Shown here: piece by piece, positions 1 to 6,090 of the stretch
Numbering within the stretch: the stretch's first letter is position 1
How the letters are laid out: each line of letters begins with the position of its first letter
Assembly (NCBI GenBank): GCA_019313025.1
Contig: JAFDCA010000158.1
Coordinates: 1 to 11,296, forward strand
Origin: Deltaproteobacteria bacterium
GTDB lineage: Bacteria > Desulfobacterota > Desulfobacteria > Desulfobacterales > UBA11574
Length of the DNA stretch: 11,296 bases
Direction of reading: 5' to 3'
Translations under genes and position numbers: made by a program
Notes under the pieces: generated by a model
Told to the model about the DNA's origin: nothing
The model's database searches: none
What the model saw: only the letters and a program-made list of their open reading frames with translations

Positions 1-251
1 AAATACTTCGAAAATGTTCTCTTGAACGCGCTCTCATTTGCTCAGACAGCTTCCAGACCTCAACGAAATCATCCGGCGGCTTAGGGTAAATCGTGACCGT
101 TATTTATTCAATCGGAACATATTTTTGGCAACTGCTATAATACTCGGTTTCAGCCAGTTTAGTTATGGTCTCATTCGGGTTGTGCTTGATTAAAGATATC
201 ATGTTCTTCTGGTGTTGATTCGAGTTCGTCCTGTGACAAATAAACTCTCAT
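1..251 (-). pseudogene. broken reading frame running off the left edge
   Basis: On the minus strand an ATG at 249-251 opens a 26-codon frame beginning MRVYLSQDELESTPEEHD and stopping at 171-173. A second frame overlaps it from the ATG at 200-202, beginning MISLIKHNPNETITKLAE, and meets TAA at 104-106. The same frame is then open for 34 more codons to the edge, with coding-like text such as PKPPDDFVEVWKLSEQM and no start codon just after the stop. This fits one gene with a frameshift near 195-200 and an in-frame stop. I do not recognise the family. It could instead be two short real genes or chance open frame. There is no Shine-Dalgarno sequence before 251. Confidence 0.3.
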
Positions 252-280
252 TCTGAAATGCAGAATAAATCTTGAACTTG

Positions 281-967
281 TTATTCGCTTTCACCACCAT
301 GACATGTTTTGCACGTAACTGGTGCCGCACCTTCATCGTTTGATTTTAAATTTATTTTCTTGTTGAATTCCTTGTGGCATCCTTTGCAGTTGTCATGTAT
401 GGCATTGGCATGATATTCACGCTTTTGCTCTTTTGTCAGCCCCTTTGCTTCTTTGCCTTGAATATATCCCGCTTTCTTATGGCATTCGACGCAGTTTTGT
501 ACATCATCACCCTCTTCGAGATTGCGAAGCGGCTTATTGTCTTTATCGTGGTGACACGAGCCGCAACCATTTTTATAAAGTTCCGGATGTTTCTCAGCAT
601 ATTCCTTTGCATGCTTCAGATGTGTAAATGTTCGTATACACTTGGTATGTTTGGCATATGCTTTGTTGTTCATAAGGATAATATTCGGAAAAGCAATACC
701 CTTTTGGATACCCGATTTAACTTGTTTTAACCGGATATCCGGCCTCTTTTCCTCACCATTTGAAAGGGTCTCAGTTGTAATATTTTCAACAATTTTGGGT
801 GATTCAGATGTAATTCTTTTCTCATTCACACTTTCATGAGAAAGCGTTGCTTGCTCCGAATTCTCCGAACACCCTGACAGGACACCATACATTATGCCAA
901 TAAAAAGAAATGGAATAATGCTCAACAAAGTAAAGTATAAACAAACACTATATCTACTTTCCTGCAT
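281..967 (-). CDS. tetraheme class III-type cytochrome c lipoprotein
   Basis: This 228-residue protein is a probable membrane-anchored electron carrier. Residues 10-32 form a hydrophobic signal ending in the lipobox LSGC, with Cys33 as the lipidation site. Residues 34-105 are a low-complexity polar linker. The C-terminal part carries four heme-binding CxxCH motifs at 135-139, 159-163, 194-198 and 219-223. The first reads CGSCHH; in cytochrome c3 the extra His after such a motif ligates another heme. Other His residues at 116, 119, 127, 186 and 191 could be distal ligands, so bis-His coordination is likely. Class III cytochromes shuttle low-potential electrons in the periplasm of sulfate reducers; the partner here is unknown because no reductase or hydrogenase gene is adjacent. 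The start has AAAGG about 11 bases upstream. All four motifs are CxxCH, whereas classical c3 often has CxxxxCH in two. Confidence 0.85.
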   Translation of the reverse strand: MQESRYSVCLYFTLLSIIPFLFIGIMYGVLSGCSENSEQATLSHESVNEKRITSESPKIVENITTETLSNGEEKRPDIRLKQVKSGIQKGIAFPNIILMNNKAYAKHTKCIRTFTHLKHAKEYAEKHPELYKNGCGSCHHDKDNKPLRNLEEGDDVQNCVECHKKAGYIQGKEAKGLTKEQKREYHANAIHDNCKGCHKEFNKKINLKSNDEGAAPVTCKTCHGGESE

Positions 968-1037
968 GAGAATATCGCCTTTCTAATTTTTCCATTCACC
1001 AAGTTTAAATTTTTGCCTTTGGGGTGCGACCATTGCC

Positions 1038-1065
1038 ATATTATGTTAGAAGTATTTGTGATCAA
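1038..1065 (-). promoter_or_regulatory. possible sigma70-like promoter of the cytochrome gene
   Basis: Reading leftward, TTGATC (1060-1065) is followed after 16 bases by TAATAT (1038-1043). Each matches its consensus box at four of six positions. The -10 box lies about 70 bases before the cytochrome ATG. The match is modest in AT-rich DNA, and the gene could instead be read from upstream of 1292. Confidence 0.25.
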
Positions 1066-1085
1066 ATCGTAGGTTATTTTTTTTC

Positions 1086-1292
1086 TCATCTGGCTAAAGC
1101 GTTCATAAGGCATTCCAAATGTTTCTGCCACTTATCAATCTTCTCGTCTTCATCCATCTCGTCTAAGAAGTCCATCCTATCATTTATTTCCATCTCTCGC
1201 ATCTCAGGAAAGGTGCACTCTTTCCGTTTCCCCTTGTAAGGACAGTCTTTAAAAACGTTTAACAATCTGTCATTAAGATCTTTAATACTCAT
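1086..1292 (-). CDS. small Cys-containing acidic protein, function unknown
   Basis: This is a 68-residue protein from the ATG at 1292. A TTG at 1301 in the same frame would add three residues and has GGGA four bases before it, so the start is uncertain. It begins MSIKDLNDRLLNVFKDC and contains CPYKGKRKEC (Cys17, Cys26), then a strongly charged helical stretch with several Met-Asp-Glu runs, and HLEC (His58, Cys61) near the end. Two Cys plus an HxxC pair could bind a metal, but that is inference. The CP-x-KGK segment resembles CPVKGKC in the small protein at 2121-2312. It ends 118 bases before the cytochrome gene, in the same direction. Coding-like composition supports it; I do not recognise a named family. 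Confidence 0.5.
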   Translation of the reverse strand: MSIKDLNDRLLNVFKDCPYKGKRKECTFPEMREMEINDRMDFLDEMDEDEKIDKWQKHLECLMNALAR

Positions 1293-1825
1293 CAGAAACA
1301 ACGTTTCCCATTTGGTGATGTCTGTCCAATATTTCGATTTTGTAAATCATCAAGTCGATCCCGTCTCATCGGTTTCAACAAGCCGGTCCGCCGCTTTACA
1401 ACCGGAATGACCGATGGAACCCAGACTTGTCTTTTCAACCCCCATTAATCTAAGCAAAACATGACATATCTTCATATATCAGCTGGAATGTTGCATAAAG
1501 GCATAGGAAGCCACGGCCAAGAACCGGAAAAATACTGGGTACTGCACATAGTGTGGCAAGTGGAACATAACTGTGCCAATGGTAAAAAATGTGATTTGAA
1601 TGTTCTCTAAGGTTTTCTTGTCCTATAATTTCCACTTTGATTGTAATTTTAAGTATTAAAGTGAAAAAAACCCTGTGGTCCCTGTTCTTGCAATCAAAAA
1701 GATAAAAAATGGGCTTGAGGGCATGAGGGATATTATCTACTCGATATCGAAATTAGCAGATGTTTCATGGATATGGTTTCCTATCTAAGTAGTGTCAAAT
1801 CGAATTGAATCATGCCGGATTAAGA
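1293..1825. other. gene-poor stretch with scraps of open frame
   Basis: No convincing gene is seen here. On the minus strand a 31-codon ORF (1350-1445, MGVEKTSLGSIGHSG...) ends in TGATG, where a 22-codon ORF starts (MIYKIEILDRHHQ...). The latter overlaps the ATG of the 1086-1292 gene. On the plus strand a 49-codon ORF at 1461-1610 ends with VEHNCANGKKCDLNVL, and a start-less 42-codon frame at 1660-1788 reads NPVVPVLAIKKIKNGLEG. All could be gene remnants or chance. No terminator or strong promoter was seen. Confidence 0.3.
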
Positions 1826-1984
1826 TCATTTTTCCCCCATCAGTATGGCTATTCTTTCCTTTAATATGGCATTTTCATGTTTTAGCCTTTCGATTTCCTC
1901 TTGGGCTTTCACCAGCCTTTCAGAATATGACTCAAGCAAATTTTCAACAAATTCCTTGTCAATTTCTTCCTTTTTCCCTTGCAT
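1826..1984 (-). CDS. 52-residue leucine-zipper microprotein
   Basis: The ATG at 1984 is fixed by an in-frame TAA two codons upstream, and a GGA about eight bases upstream could serve as a weak ribosome site. The protein starts MQGKKEEIDKEFVENLLES and is almost entirely charged helix. Residues 24-48 form a regular heptad pattern: Leu24, Ile31, Asn38 and Ile45 at the a positions, and Leu34, Leu41 and Leu48 at d. An Asn at an inner a position is what GCN4-type zippers use to choose a parallel dimer, so dimerisation is likely. There is no DNA-binding basic region of bZIP type and no membrane segment. The role is unknown; it may be a small oligomerisation partner or adaptor. It lies downstream of the terminator that follows the 2121-2312 gene, so it needs its own promoter. 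Confidence 0.6.
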   Translation of the reverse strand: MQGKKEEIDKEFVENLLESYSERLVKAQEEIERLKHENAILKERIAILMGEK

Positions 1985-2062
1985 GTTTTATTCCATTTCT
2001 CTTGCCCTTCCATGCGACTGGTAGTTTTTGAATTGTGAAGAATACCGTTCAATAAAATAAAC

Positions 2063-2093
2063 AAAACCCCACTTCTATGAGAAATGGGGTTTT
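2063..2093 (-). terminator. rho-independent terminator after the 2121-2312 gene
   Basis: A 9-bp perfect stem, AAAACCCCA (2063-2071) with TGGGGTTTT (2085-2093), gains three more inner pairs after one mismatch. Reading leftward the stem is followed by a T-rich run (TTTTGTTTATTTT), as expected for a terminator of the small gene ending at 2121. The A/T flanks mean it could also work rightward, although no rightward gene ends here. Confidence 0.8.
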
Positions 2094-2120
2094 AATATTC
2101 AGTCCATGGAAACCTTTCGG

Positions 2121-2312
2121 TTATGGGTTAATTTTTATTTTTTCCTTTTCTATGCGTTCTATAATTTCATAGCATTTTCCCTTTACAGGGCAATTATGAA
2201 TTATGCCGGCCATTTCCAATACAGCTCTAAGTAGTTCCTCTCTGGTTAAAGAAGACAGAGGCTTTCCATAATATCCAACATTATCCGGCTGAAAATCGCT
2301 CATATTCATCAT
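2121..2312 (-). CDS. small protein with GKPLSxLTREEL motif and CPVKGKC
   Basis: Up to 63 residues. The Shine-Dalgarno sequence AAAGGA lies 3 bases from the first ATG (2312) and 6 bases from the second (2309), so the second Met is the better start. The N-terminal half contains YYGKPLSSLTREELLRAVLEM (residues 14-34). This short pattern, GKP-L-x-x-(L/M)-T-R-E-E-L, resembles that of many small phage-borne proteins of unknown function (recalled, not searched). It leads into a helix. The C-terminal half has HNCPVKGKCYEIIERIEKEK, where Cys41 and Cys47 may form a disulfide or half a metal site. It resembles CPYKGK in the protein at 1086-1292. A good terminator follows at 2063-2093, so this is probably a single-gene transcript. 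Confidence 0.65.
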   Translation of the reverse strand: MMNMSDFQPDNVGYYGKPLSSLTREELLRAVLEMAGIIHNCPVKGKCYEIIERIEKEKIKINP

Positions 2313-2682
2313 AGATCCTTTAAGCGATGGTATCTCTGACTTAGGGTGTTTAGATCATATACGGATCAAATTAATGATTCAATATGGATCTATTAAAATA
2401 CAACAGCACGAATTGCAATTACAATCCCTCTAAGAATGATTTATGAACAATCTATAGGCCGGACAAAAAGAACGGGCTGCCCCAAAAAAATAGTAATTTT
2501 AAATTGGAATTCTCTCAAAATCATCAATAAACATGACTCCAAAAGGAATCATGGTAATAACCGCATGAACGTCAAAATACTCAGAAACAAAACATTTGAA
2601 GTTCCTGGATTCAGTATATCAAGAGTTTTCAATTTTATGCTCGGATGAGGTTTTTGGCTTGTTTTCCAATAAAGAGCCCCTG
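2313..2682. other. 370-base stretch without a supported gene
   Basis: It holds the upstream region of the 2121-2312 gene and otherwise no gene I would defend. A 70-codon plus-strand frame (2436-2648) has no ribosome site and non-coding-like composition. On the minus strand a start-less 38-codon frame (2499-2615) reads VSEYFDVHAVITMIPFG and might be a remnant. Confidence 0.3.
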
Positions 2683-2993
2683 TTAGAATGACACTTGCTT
2701 TAATCTTTTATATGACATCTTTAGGGCAATTCTACGGAAAATAATCATAAATTTGTATCTACATTTATTACAATAATAGTGTTTCGTGCCGGTATAAGGC
2801 GCATCCAGCTCCTTCGATGGATTCGGTCATACCAGATATCTCGGCAATTGGGACATTTTTTTTGAAAGTCTTTTCTTGCCAGTACATCAGAGTAATAGCC
2901 TTCACTGGTATTGCAAAATATTAACAATAAACATAGTAATAAAATGGCTATAATAAATGTATAAATAAATAATATGCTAAATACTACTTCCAT
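2683..2993 (-). pseudogene. membrane-anchored zinc-ribbon protein, frameshifted
   Basis: The ATG at 2993 has GGAGG ten bases upstream and is the best start; a TTG at 3068 would add 25 residues without a ribosome site. Residues 1-27 form a hydrophobic membrane segment, followed by a linker and KKCPNCRDIWYDRIHRRSWM with the first CxxC (Cys47, Cys50). After RLIP (residue 68) the frame loses its pattern. Rereading base 2790 in the -1 frame continues GTKHYYCNKCRYKF, which supplies the second CxxC and runs to TAA at 2683-2685. Together these give a 103-residue TM plus four-Cys zinc ribbon. One missing G in a CCGGGC string explains the break; no slippery heptamer is visible. It may be a recent mutation or a sequencing error. 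Function unknown. Confidence 0.7.
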
Positions 2994-3294
2994 GATCAAT
3001 AATCCTCCAATAATAATTGCCCACCACAATACTAAACGGGAGTTTTTTCCACTGCAAAAACCATGCAAAATTAATCAGATGCATATATATACCTAAATAT
3101 CAATTATTTATAATGGCTATTGCATACAGATAAGACCACTAATTTATATCATAATTTCTCAATTTTTGAGGTATATACCATAACATGTATGAAAATTTTT
3201 TCATAATACTAACCCCAAGGGATAGGCACGTACGGCTGAAAAGGATGTCCCTGCTCCTTGCCCGTGGATAACTCAGGGAGAAAGTGAGAGGCTT
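2994..3294. other. AT-rich spacer with a short inverted repeat
   Basis: No gene is seen. TATGAAAA (3188-3195) and TTTTCATA (3198-3205) form an 8-bp inverted repeat with a 2-base centre, which may be an operator or just AT-rich chance. From about 3230 the plus strand is open in the frame of the 3295-3432 ORF (PAPCPWITQGESERL) without a start codon. Confidence 0.3.
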
Positions 3295-3432
3295 ATGGAA
3301 ACATTTATAAAAGAGAAAATGTTACTGGATTCAGTAATACAGAACGGTAAACCTTACATTGAAAGCCGATTGAATGAAGGCGCAGTAAATTCCGCAATCA
3401 ACTGTGAACTATCGGCATTAAAAAAATTTTGA
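3295..3432 (+). CDS. 45-residue hydrophilic ORF, possibly a 5'-truncated gene
   Basis: The ORF starts at ATG 3295 with AGAGG three bases upstream (too close to be ideal) and GGGAG further up. It begins METFIKEKMLLDSVIQNGKP and ends ELSALKKF. Composition and codon choice look coding. There is no signal peptide or membrane segment, and one Cys. The frame stays open upstream to about 3230, where it reads coding-like but has no start codon, so this may be the tail of a longer gene that lost its 5' end. It converges with the IscA-like gene. I do not recognise the family. Confidence 0.35.
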   Translation: METFIKEKMLLDSVIQNGKPYIESRLNEGAVNSAINCELSALKKF

Positions 3433-3583
3433 ATAGAAATTTTTAAAAGGGTATGGGTAAGGGCCAAAGGGAAGTATAATATATCTCACAGCAGCCTTAA
3501 CAGTGCTTCTGGTATCTCTCCAGAGCTCCCCATGGACGACTTTATTTAAAACGAATACCCTATTACTATGGGTTAGGTATTTT

Positions 3584-3895
3584 TTAGCCACAGTCACCTG
3601 ATGATGAACAGGCTGAACATCCATCCTCGAACTCCAATGAACAATCAAATTGGAATCCCGATCTCGTATAATCAACTTTTATCGGCTCTGCTTCTTTCAG
3701 TAAAAACCTATTAATGACAAACTGAAAACCGTCTATATCGAATACATCGTCTGTATCTTTAGGCTCATCCACATCCAATGCAAGTGATGGCACAGCACAT
3801 CCTCCTGCGAGTAAAAAAACACGAATAGGTGAGATTTCTTTATCTTTAAAATATTCAGCAATCTTATCAGTAGCTGATTTTGTAACTTCAATCAT
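3584..3895 (-). CDS. IscA/HesB-like iron-sulfur assembly protein
   Basis: This 103-residue protein has the A-type carrier layout. It opens with an N-terminal helix (MIEVTKSATDKIAEYFK), then strand RVFLLAGGC with conserved Cys33, the loop PSLALDVDEPKDTDDVFDIDG (36-56), strand GFQFVIN, and a C-terminal tail with Cys85, Cys93, Cys96 and Cys102. A-type proteins carry iron or Fe-S clusters to apo-proteins using one Cys in this loop and a C-terminal CxC. Here the tail is CSAC plus CG instead, so it belongs to the divergent HesB-like branch I recall from Desulfobacterota (memory, not searched). Some relatives of that branch are selenoproteins; this copy has Cys and ends in TAA. GAGG stands five bases before the ATG. 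No isc or suf genes adjoin it, so it acts as a stand-alone gene. Confidence 0.75.
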   Translation of the reverse strand: MIEVTKSATDKIAEYFKDKEISPIRVFLLAGGCAVPSLALDVDEPKDTDDVFDIDGFQFVINRFLLKEAEPIKVDYTRSGFQFDCSLEFEDGCSACSSSGDCG

Positions 3896-4018
3896 AGTAT
3901 CCTCACTTTCAGAAATATCTGAAAAAAGTTGGAACCAATGGAAAGGTAGTTACTATGATTTGATATGTCAATGTTATTGGTCTGGATGCATTGAACACCT
4001 ATCTTGAAATCTTAGAGT

Positions 4019-4522
4019 TTGACGTTGTATATTGAGGATCTTAAACAGAAAACTCATCAAAAGAGATCCGTTTTGAAAGATCATAGCTTGTTTTTGATAG
4101 TCCTAATAATTGTAATTTTGTCATTTGTTTCTTGTCGCTCATTACAAGATAAACCAGACGAAGTGAGGCACATTACAATCACACTTAATTATGATTTAGA
4201 AAAAGTATACAGTGCAGCAAAATTTATTTTAATTAATACCAAGGATCGATGGATACAAAATTATTCTGAAGAAGCTGAATTTATTCAAGTAAAAGCTATA
4301 AATTTAAAAATAGATGATCGCAGAGATATAGAAATTTATTTCGACCCTTCAGGGAAACAAAGCTCGAAGGTCAAATTTATCATAACTCAAATACTTCAGG
4401 CAAAAATGGCAGGAAAACGGCTAATAGATGAACTACAATATTACTTAGAAAACGATGAAGAAGCCTATATGAAGTATACTAAAAATGAAGCCTTAAAAAG
4501 GCGAGTGAGAGGCTTTCAGTAG
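4019..4522 (+). CDS. lipoprotein of unknown function, non-ATG start
   Basis: The frame gives up to 167 residues from TTG 4019. No ATG occurs in the first 120 codons, so translation must begin at TTG: 4019, 4025 (AGAG seven bases upstream) or 4073. The last would give a compact signal peptide of about 20 residues. The hydrophobic run FLIVLIIVILSFVSC ends at Cys39, a plausible though imperfect lipobox, so I infer an anchored lipoprotein. The mature part starts polar, then ITITLNYDLEKVYSAAKFIL, a strand-rich middle (IEIYFDPSG...KVKFII) and a basic helical end. The layout recalls small DUF3568-like lipoproteins, where a strand-helix unit recurs, but I cannot confirm this. The lack of ATG may also mean a damaged 5' end. 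Confidence 0.55.
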   Translation: MTLYIEDLKQKTHQKRSVLKDHSLFLIVLIIVILSFVSCRSLQDKPDEVRHITITLNYDLEKVYSAAKFILINTKDRWIQNYSEEAEFIQVKAINLKIDDRRDIEIYFDPSGKQSSKVKFIITQILQAKMAGKRLIDELQYYLENDEEAYMKYTKNEALKRRVRGFQ

Positions 4523-4596
4523 TCTGTCATTGACATTCAGTAGGATCTGACCTCTGTCAAATCAAGTATCGTTCAGGACAAATAAATTCTCATTTA

Positions 4597-4917
4597 TTAT
4601 CCGCAACCACCATATGGACACACAGAATCATAAGAGTCTTCTTTATAAATGTCAGTCCCTCTAATTTCCTTTATTATGTTCTCTTGATTATCAAAGACCT
4701 GTGTCTGACGTTCTTCATTCTCCAAAGCATCCATCACCATCTGATCCCATAGTTTCTCTTGTTCATACTCAAGATATTGTTGTCTCTGTTTCTCCATCAT
4801 CCAACCATGATCATTGTATTTTGAATGATCATTTGGGTCATTATAATCATCCAAATTACTCAAGGCCGGTACGATCAACATACCAACGACGATCAATGCC
4901 TGTACAATTTTATTCAT
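4597..4917 (-). CDS. small secreted protein with C-terminal CPYGGCG
   Basis: This 106-residue protein opens with a clear Sec signal peptide, MNKIVQALIVVGMLIVPALS, probably cut after Ser20. The mature part is short, acidic and rich in Asn, Asp and Tyr (NLDDYNDPNDHSKYNDHG), followed by a Gln/Glu-rich helix (residues 40-72). The C-terminus is DSVCPYGGCG, with Cys100 and Cys105 able to form a disulfide in an oxidising periplasm. I recognise no family. The ribosome site is weak (AGG about 11 bases upstream). It converges with the lipoprotein gene ending at 4522 and follows the winged-helix gene in the same direction with a 76-base gap. Confidence 0.6.
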   Translation of the reverse strand: MNKIVQALIVVGMLIVPALSNLDDYNDPNDHSKYNDHGWMMEKQRQQYLEYEQEKLWDQMVMDALENEERQTQVFDNQENIIKEIRGTDIYKEDSYDSVCPYGGCG

Positions 4918-4993
4918 AATTATAACCTGTTATAGAAACATAATGGCAATTAATTTTTATTCTATTTTCATACCTCTCAGGTTTCTCATTTCG

Positions 4994-5356
4994 TTACCTA
5001 ATAAGTTCGTTTAATATCCACACCACTTTTGTTCCTCTATCGGTTAGAAAAGCAATATAATCCTCAGAATCAATTGGAGACTTGAATGCTTTCACAAGAC
5101 CAATACTGGTGTCAATCCACTCTCCATCAGTCGAATTTTTGATACAGTATTTACTCAGGATGTTGATATTCATAGAGATGCTTACCGTTGAGTTGTCCAT
5201 CAATTTACTCAAGGTCGAATAGGATATAGGTTCAGGTTCATTATTTGCTAGGTGCAACAATATTTCTACCTGATCAATGTTTATATCTTTATGGACATAG
5301 TCTTTCAAAATCCTAATTGCCTTATTCATCTTTTGTATTCCTTGCATAACACACAT
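4994..5356 (-). CDS. MarR-like winged-helix DNA-binding protein
   Basis: Up to 120 residues. The core fits a winged helix: helix ININDQ-like region IDQVEILLHLANNE (27-40), helix SYSTLSKLM (45-53), recognition helix STVSISMNINILSKY (56-70), then the wing GLVKAFKSPIDSEDYIAFLTDRG (86-108) and a last helix. The LTDRG ending of the wing matches the LTxKG signature common in MarR-type regulators. Such proteins usually bind palindromes as dimers; this one is short and lacks long N-terminal dimerisation helices. Start: AAGGAG is one base from the first ATG and ten from Met4 (5347), and another AAGGA precedes Met10 (5329), so Met4 or Met10 is more likely. The inverted repeat at 5492-5512 upstream is a candidate operator. 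Target genes are unknown. Confidence 0.6.
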   Translation of the reverse strand: MCVMQGIQKMNKAIRILKDYVHKDINIDQVEILLHLANNEPEPISYSTLSKLMDNSTVSISMNINILSKYCIKNSTDGEWIDTSIGLVKAFKSPIDSEDYIAFLTDRGTKVVWILNELIR

Positions 5357-5491
5357 TCTCCTTATGAATTAGAACAATCGGATATTAAAAGAATGCACAA
5401 TACGTACCAGAAAAACTCATATTAATAATCATAAAATATCACAGTAGGTTATCAATTGCTGCCGAGATTAGACTCAAGTGGAAGGACATTT

Positions 5492-5512
5492 ATCGTCAAT
5501 ACAATTGACGAT
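5492..5512. promoter_or_regulatory. 9-bp perfect inverted repeat, operator-like
   Basis: ATCGTCAAT (5492-5500) and ATTGACGAT (5504-5512) are perfectly complementary around a 3-base centre. The 12-base half-site spacing is close to one helical turn, as for dimeric regulators. It lies about 135 bases upstream of the MarR-like gene, so autoregulation is possible but unproven. Confidence 0.4.
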
Positions 5513-5548
5513 TTAGAGTAAGTTTATCATTAAATGAATCTGAAATGG

Positions 5549-5576
5549 CACATGCTTATCAGAAAATGAGCATGTG
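5549..5576. repeat. 11-bp hairpin with 6-base loop
   Basis: CACATGCTTAT (5549-5559) pairs with ATGAGCATGTG (5566-5576), ten Watson-Crick pairs and one T-G wobble, around loop CAGAAA. No T-run follows on either strand, so it is not a standard terminator. It could be an RNA element, a binding site or a recombination-related structure. Confidence 0.4.
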
Positions 5577-5739
5577 GAAACTTTGATGCATGTTCTGGGT
5601 GTATTCTAAAAATATTAGAAAGATCTGTCTGTTTGAATATGTACATATACTTTTTATAGTTAAACAAGACCGTTAGGTGGGTGGTGTTCCCATTAATCCT
5701 CTACCCTAATCGTTCAACAAAAAATAATGGTTCTAAAAG

Positions 5740-5758
5740 GTGGGACAGGAGTGGGACA
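5740..5758 (+). repeat. GTGGGACA direct repeats, candidate integrase arm sites
   Basis: GTGGGACA occurs at 5740-5747 and 5751-5758, an 11-bp period, followed by a run of nine T. The same period and a related sequence (TGTGGGGCTA twice) occur just upstream of the recombinase at 8270. The repeat lies 68 bases from the 3' end of tRNA-Leu. Arm-type sites of tyrosine recombinases are commonly short direct repeats near one helical turn apart, so this may mark an old attachment region. Confidence 0.4.
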
Positions 5759-5825
5759 ATTTTTTTTTATCATAAAAATACAAAAGGGATTATCAATCAC
5801 ATTGAATATAACCCCTTATTTTCAT

Positions 5826-5914
5826 TGGTGCCCGGGACGAGACTTGAACTCGTACAGCCACTAAGGACCGAGGGATTTTAAGTCCCTTGCGTCTACCACT
5901 TCCGCCACCCAGGC
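5826..5914 (-). tRNA. tRNA-Leu (anticodon UAA)
   Basis: The 89-base gene on the minus strand begins GCCTGGG and ends CCCGGGCACCA, with the 7-bp acceptor stem pairing through one G-T. The D region TGGCGGAAGTGGTAGACGC is of class II type. The anticodon stem AGGGA/TCCCT encloses loop CTTAAAA, giving anticodon TAA. A long variable arm follows, as in tRNA-Leu, then the T arm with GTTCAAGTC. CCA is encoded. The gene is complete, while the displaced 3' piece of a different tRNA lies at 8077-8124. Confidence 0.95.
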
Positions 5915-5935
5915 AATATTTAAATTTCTTTTTAA

Positions 5936-5941
5936 ATTATA
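5936..5941 (-). promoter_or_regulatory. -10 box of tRNA-Leu promoter
   Basis: A perfect TATAAT reads leftward here, 21 bases before the first base of the tRNA, which suits transcription start a few bases upstream of the mature 5' end. No convincing -35 box at 17 bases is visible; weak candidates exist upstream. Confidence 0.4.
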
Positions 5942-6090
5942 TTGTTACAAGTTTTTGTTAAAGTTTTGGATCAATATGTTCTTTGTAACTTAAAATGCTT
6001 TAAGCATACAGGTGCTGATGACCGAGAACCTATAAATTTTGATAACCTAAATCTTGAGCGATTTCAAGAAAAATGATGTTAAACATTCGC

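Larger units (their letters stand above)
5357..5825. other. 469-base intergenic region upstream of tRNA-Leu 3' end
   Basis: No gene is supported. The region contains the inverted repeats at 5492-5512 and 5549-5576 and the direct repeats at 5740-5758, each listed separately. Short open frames exist (for example MAHAYQKMSMWKL at 5547-5585) but none has a ribosome site. A 66-codon frame at 5681-5881 runs through the tRNA and is spurious. Confidence 0.5.

Noticed and set aside
374..839. Three plus-strand frames opposite the cytochrome gene
   Set aside because: They mirror the cytochrome gene, lack ribosome sites and would conflict with four in-frame heme motifs.
922..1131. 69-codon minus-strand frame overlapping the cytochrome 5' end
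   Set aside because: It overlaps both neighbours in other frames and has no ribosome site, while each neighbour has better coding evidence.
3552..3581. AATACC/GGTATT pairing after the IscA-like gene as a terminator
   Set aside because: Only six A/T-rich pairs around an unpaired 18-base interior; too weak to call.
3418..3675. 85-codon minus-strand frame overlapping the IscA-like gene
   Set aside because: It overlaps the well-supported IscA-like C-terminus in another frame.
235..4593. Near-identical 18-mers at about 235 and 4576 (gacaaataaaYtctcatt)
   Set aside because: One 17/18 match between AT-rich words is roughly what chance gives in 11 kb compared with itself, and the flanks differ.
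5681..5881. 66-codon plus-strand frame ending PGTRLELVQPLRTEGF
   Set aside because: Its C-terminal part is a translation through the antisense of tRNA-Leu, a known source of false ORFs.
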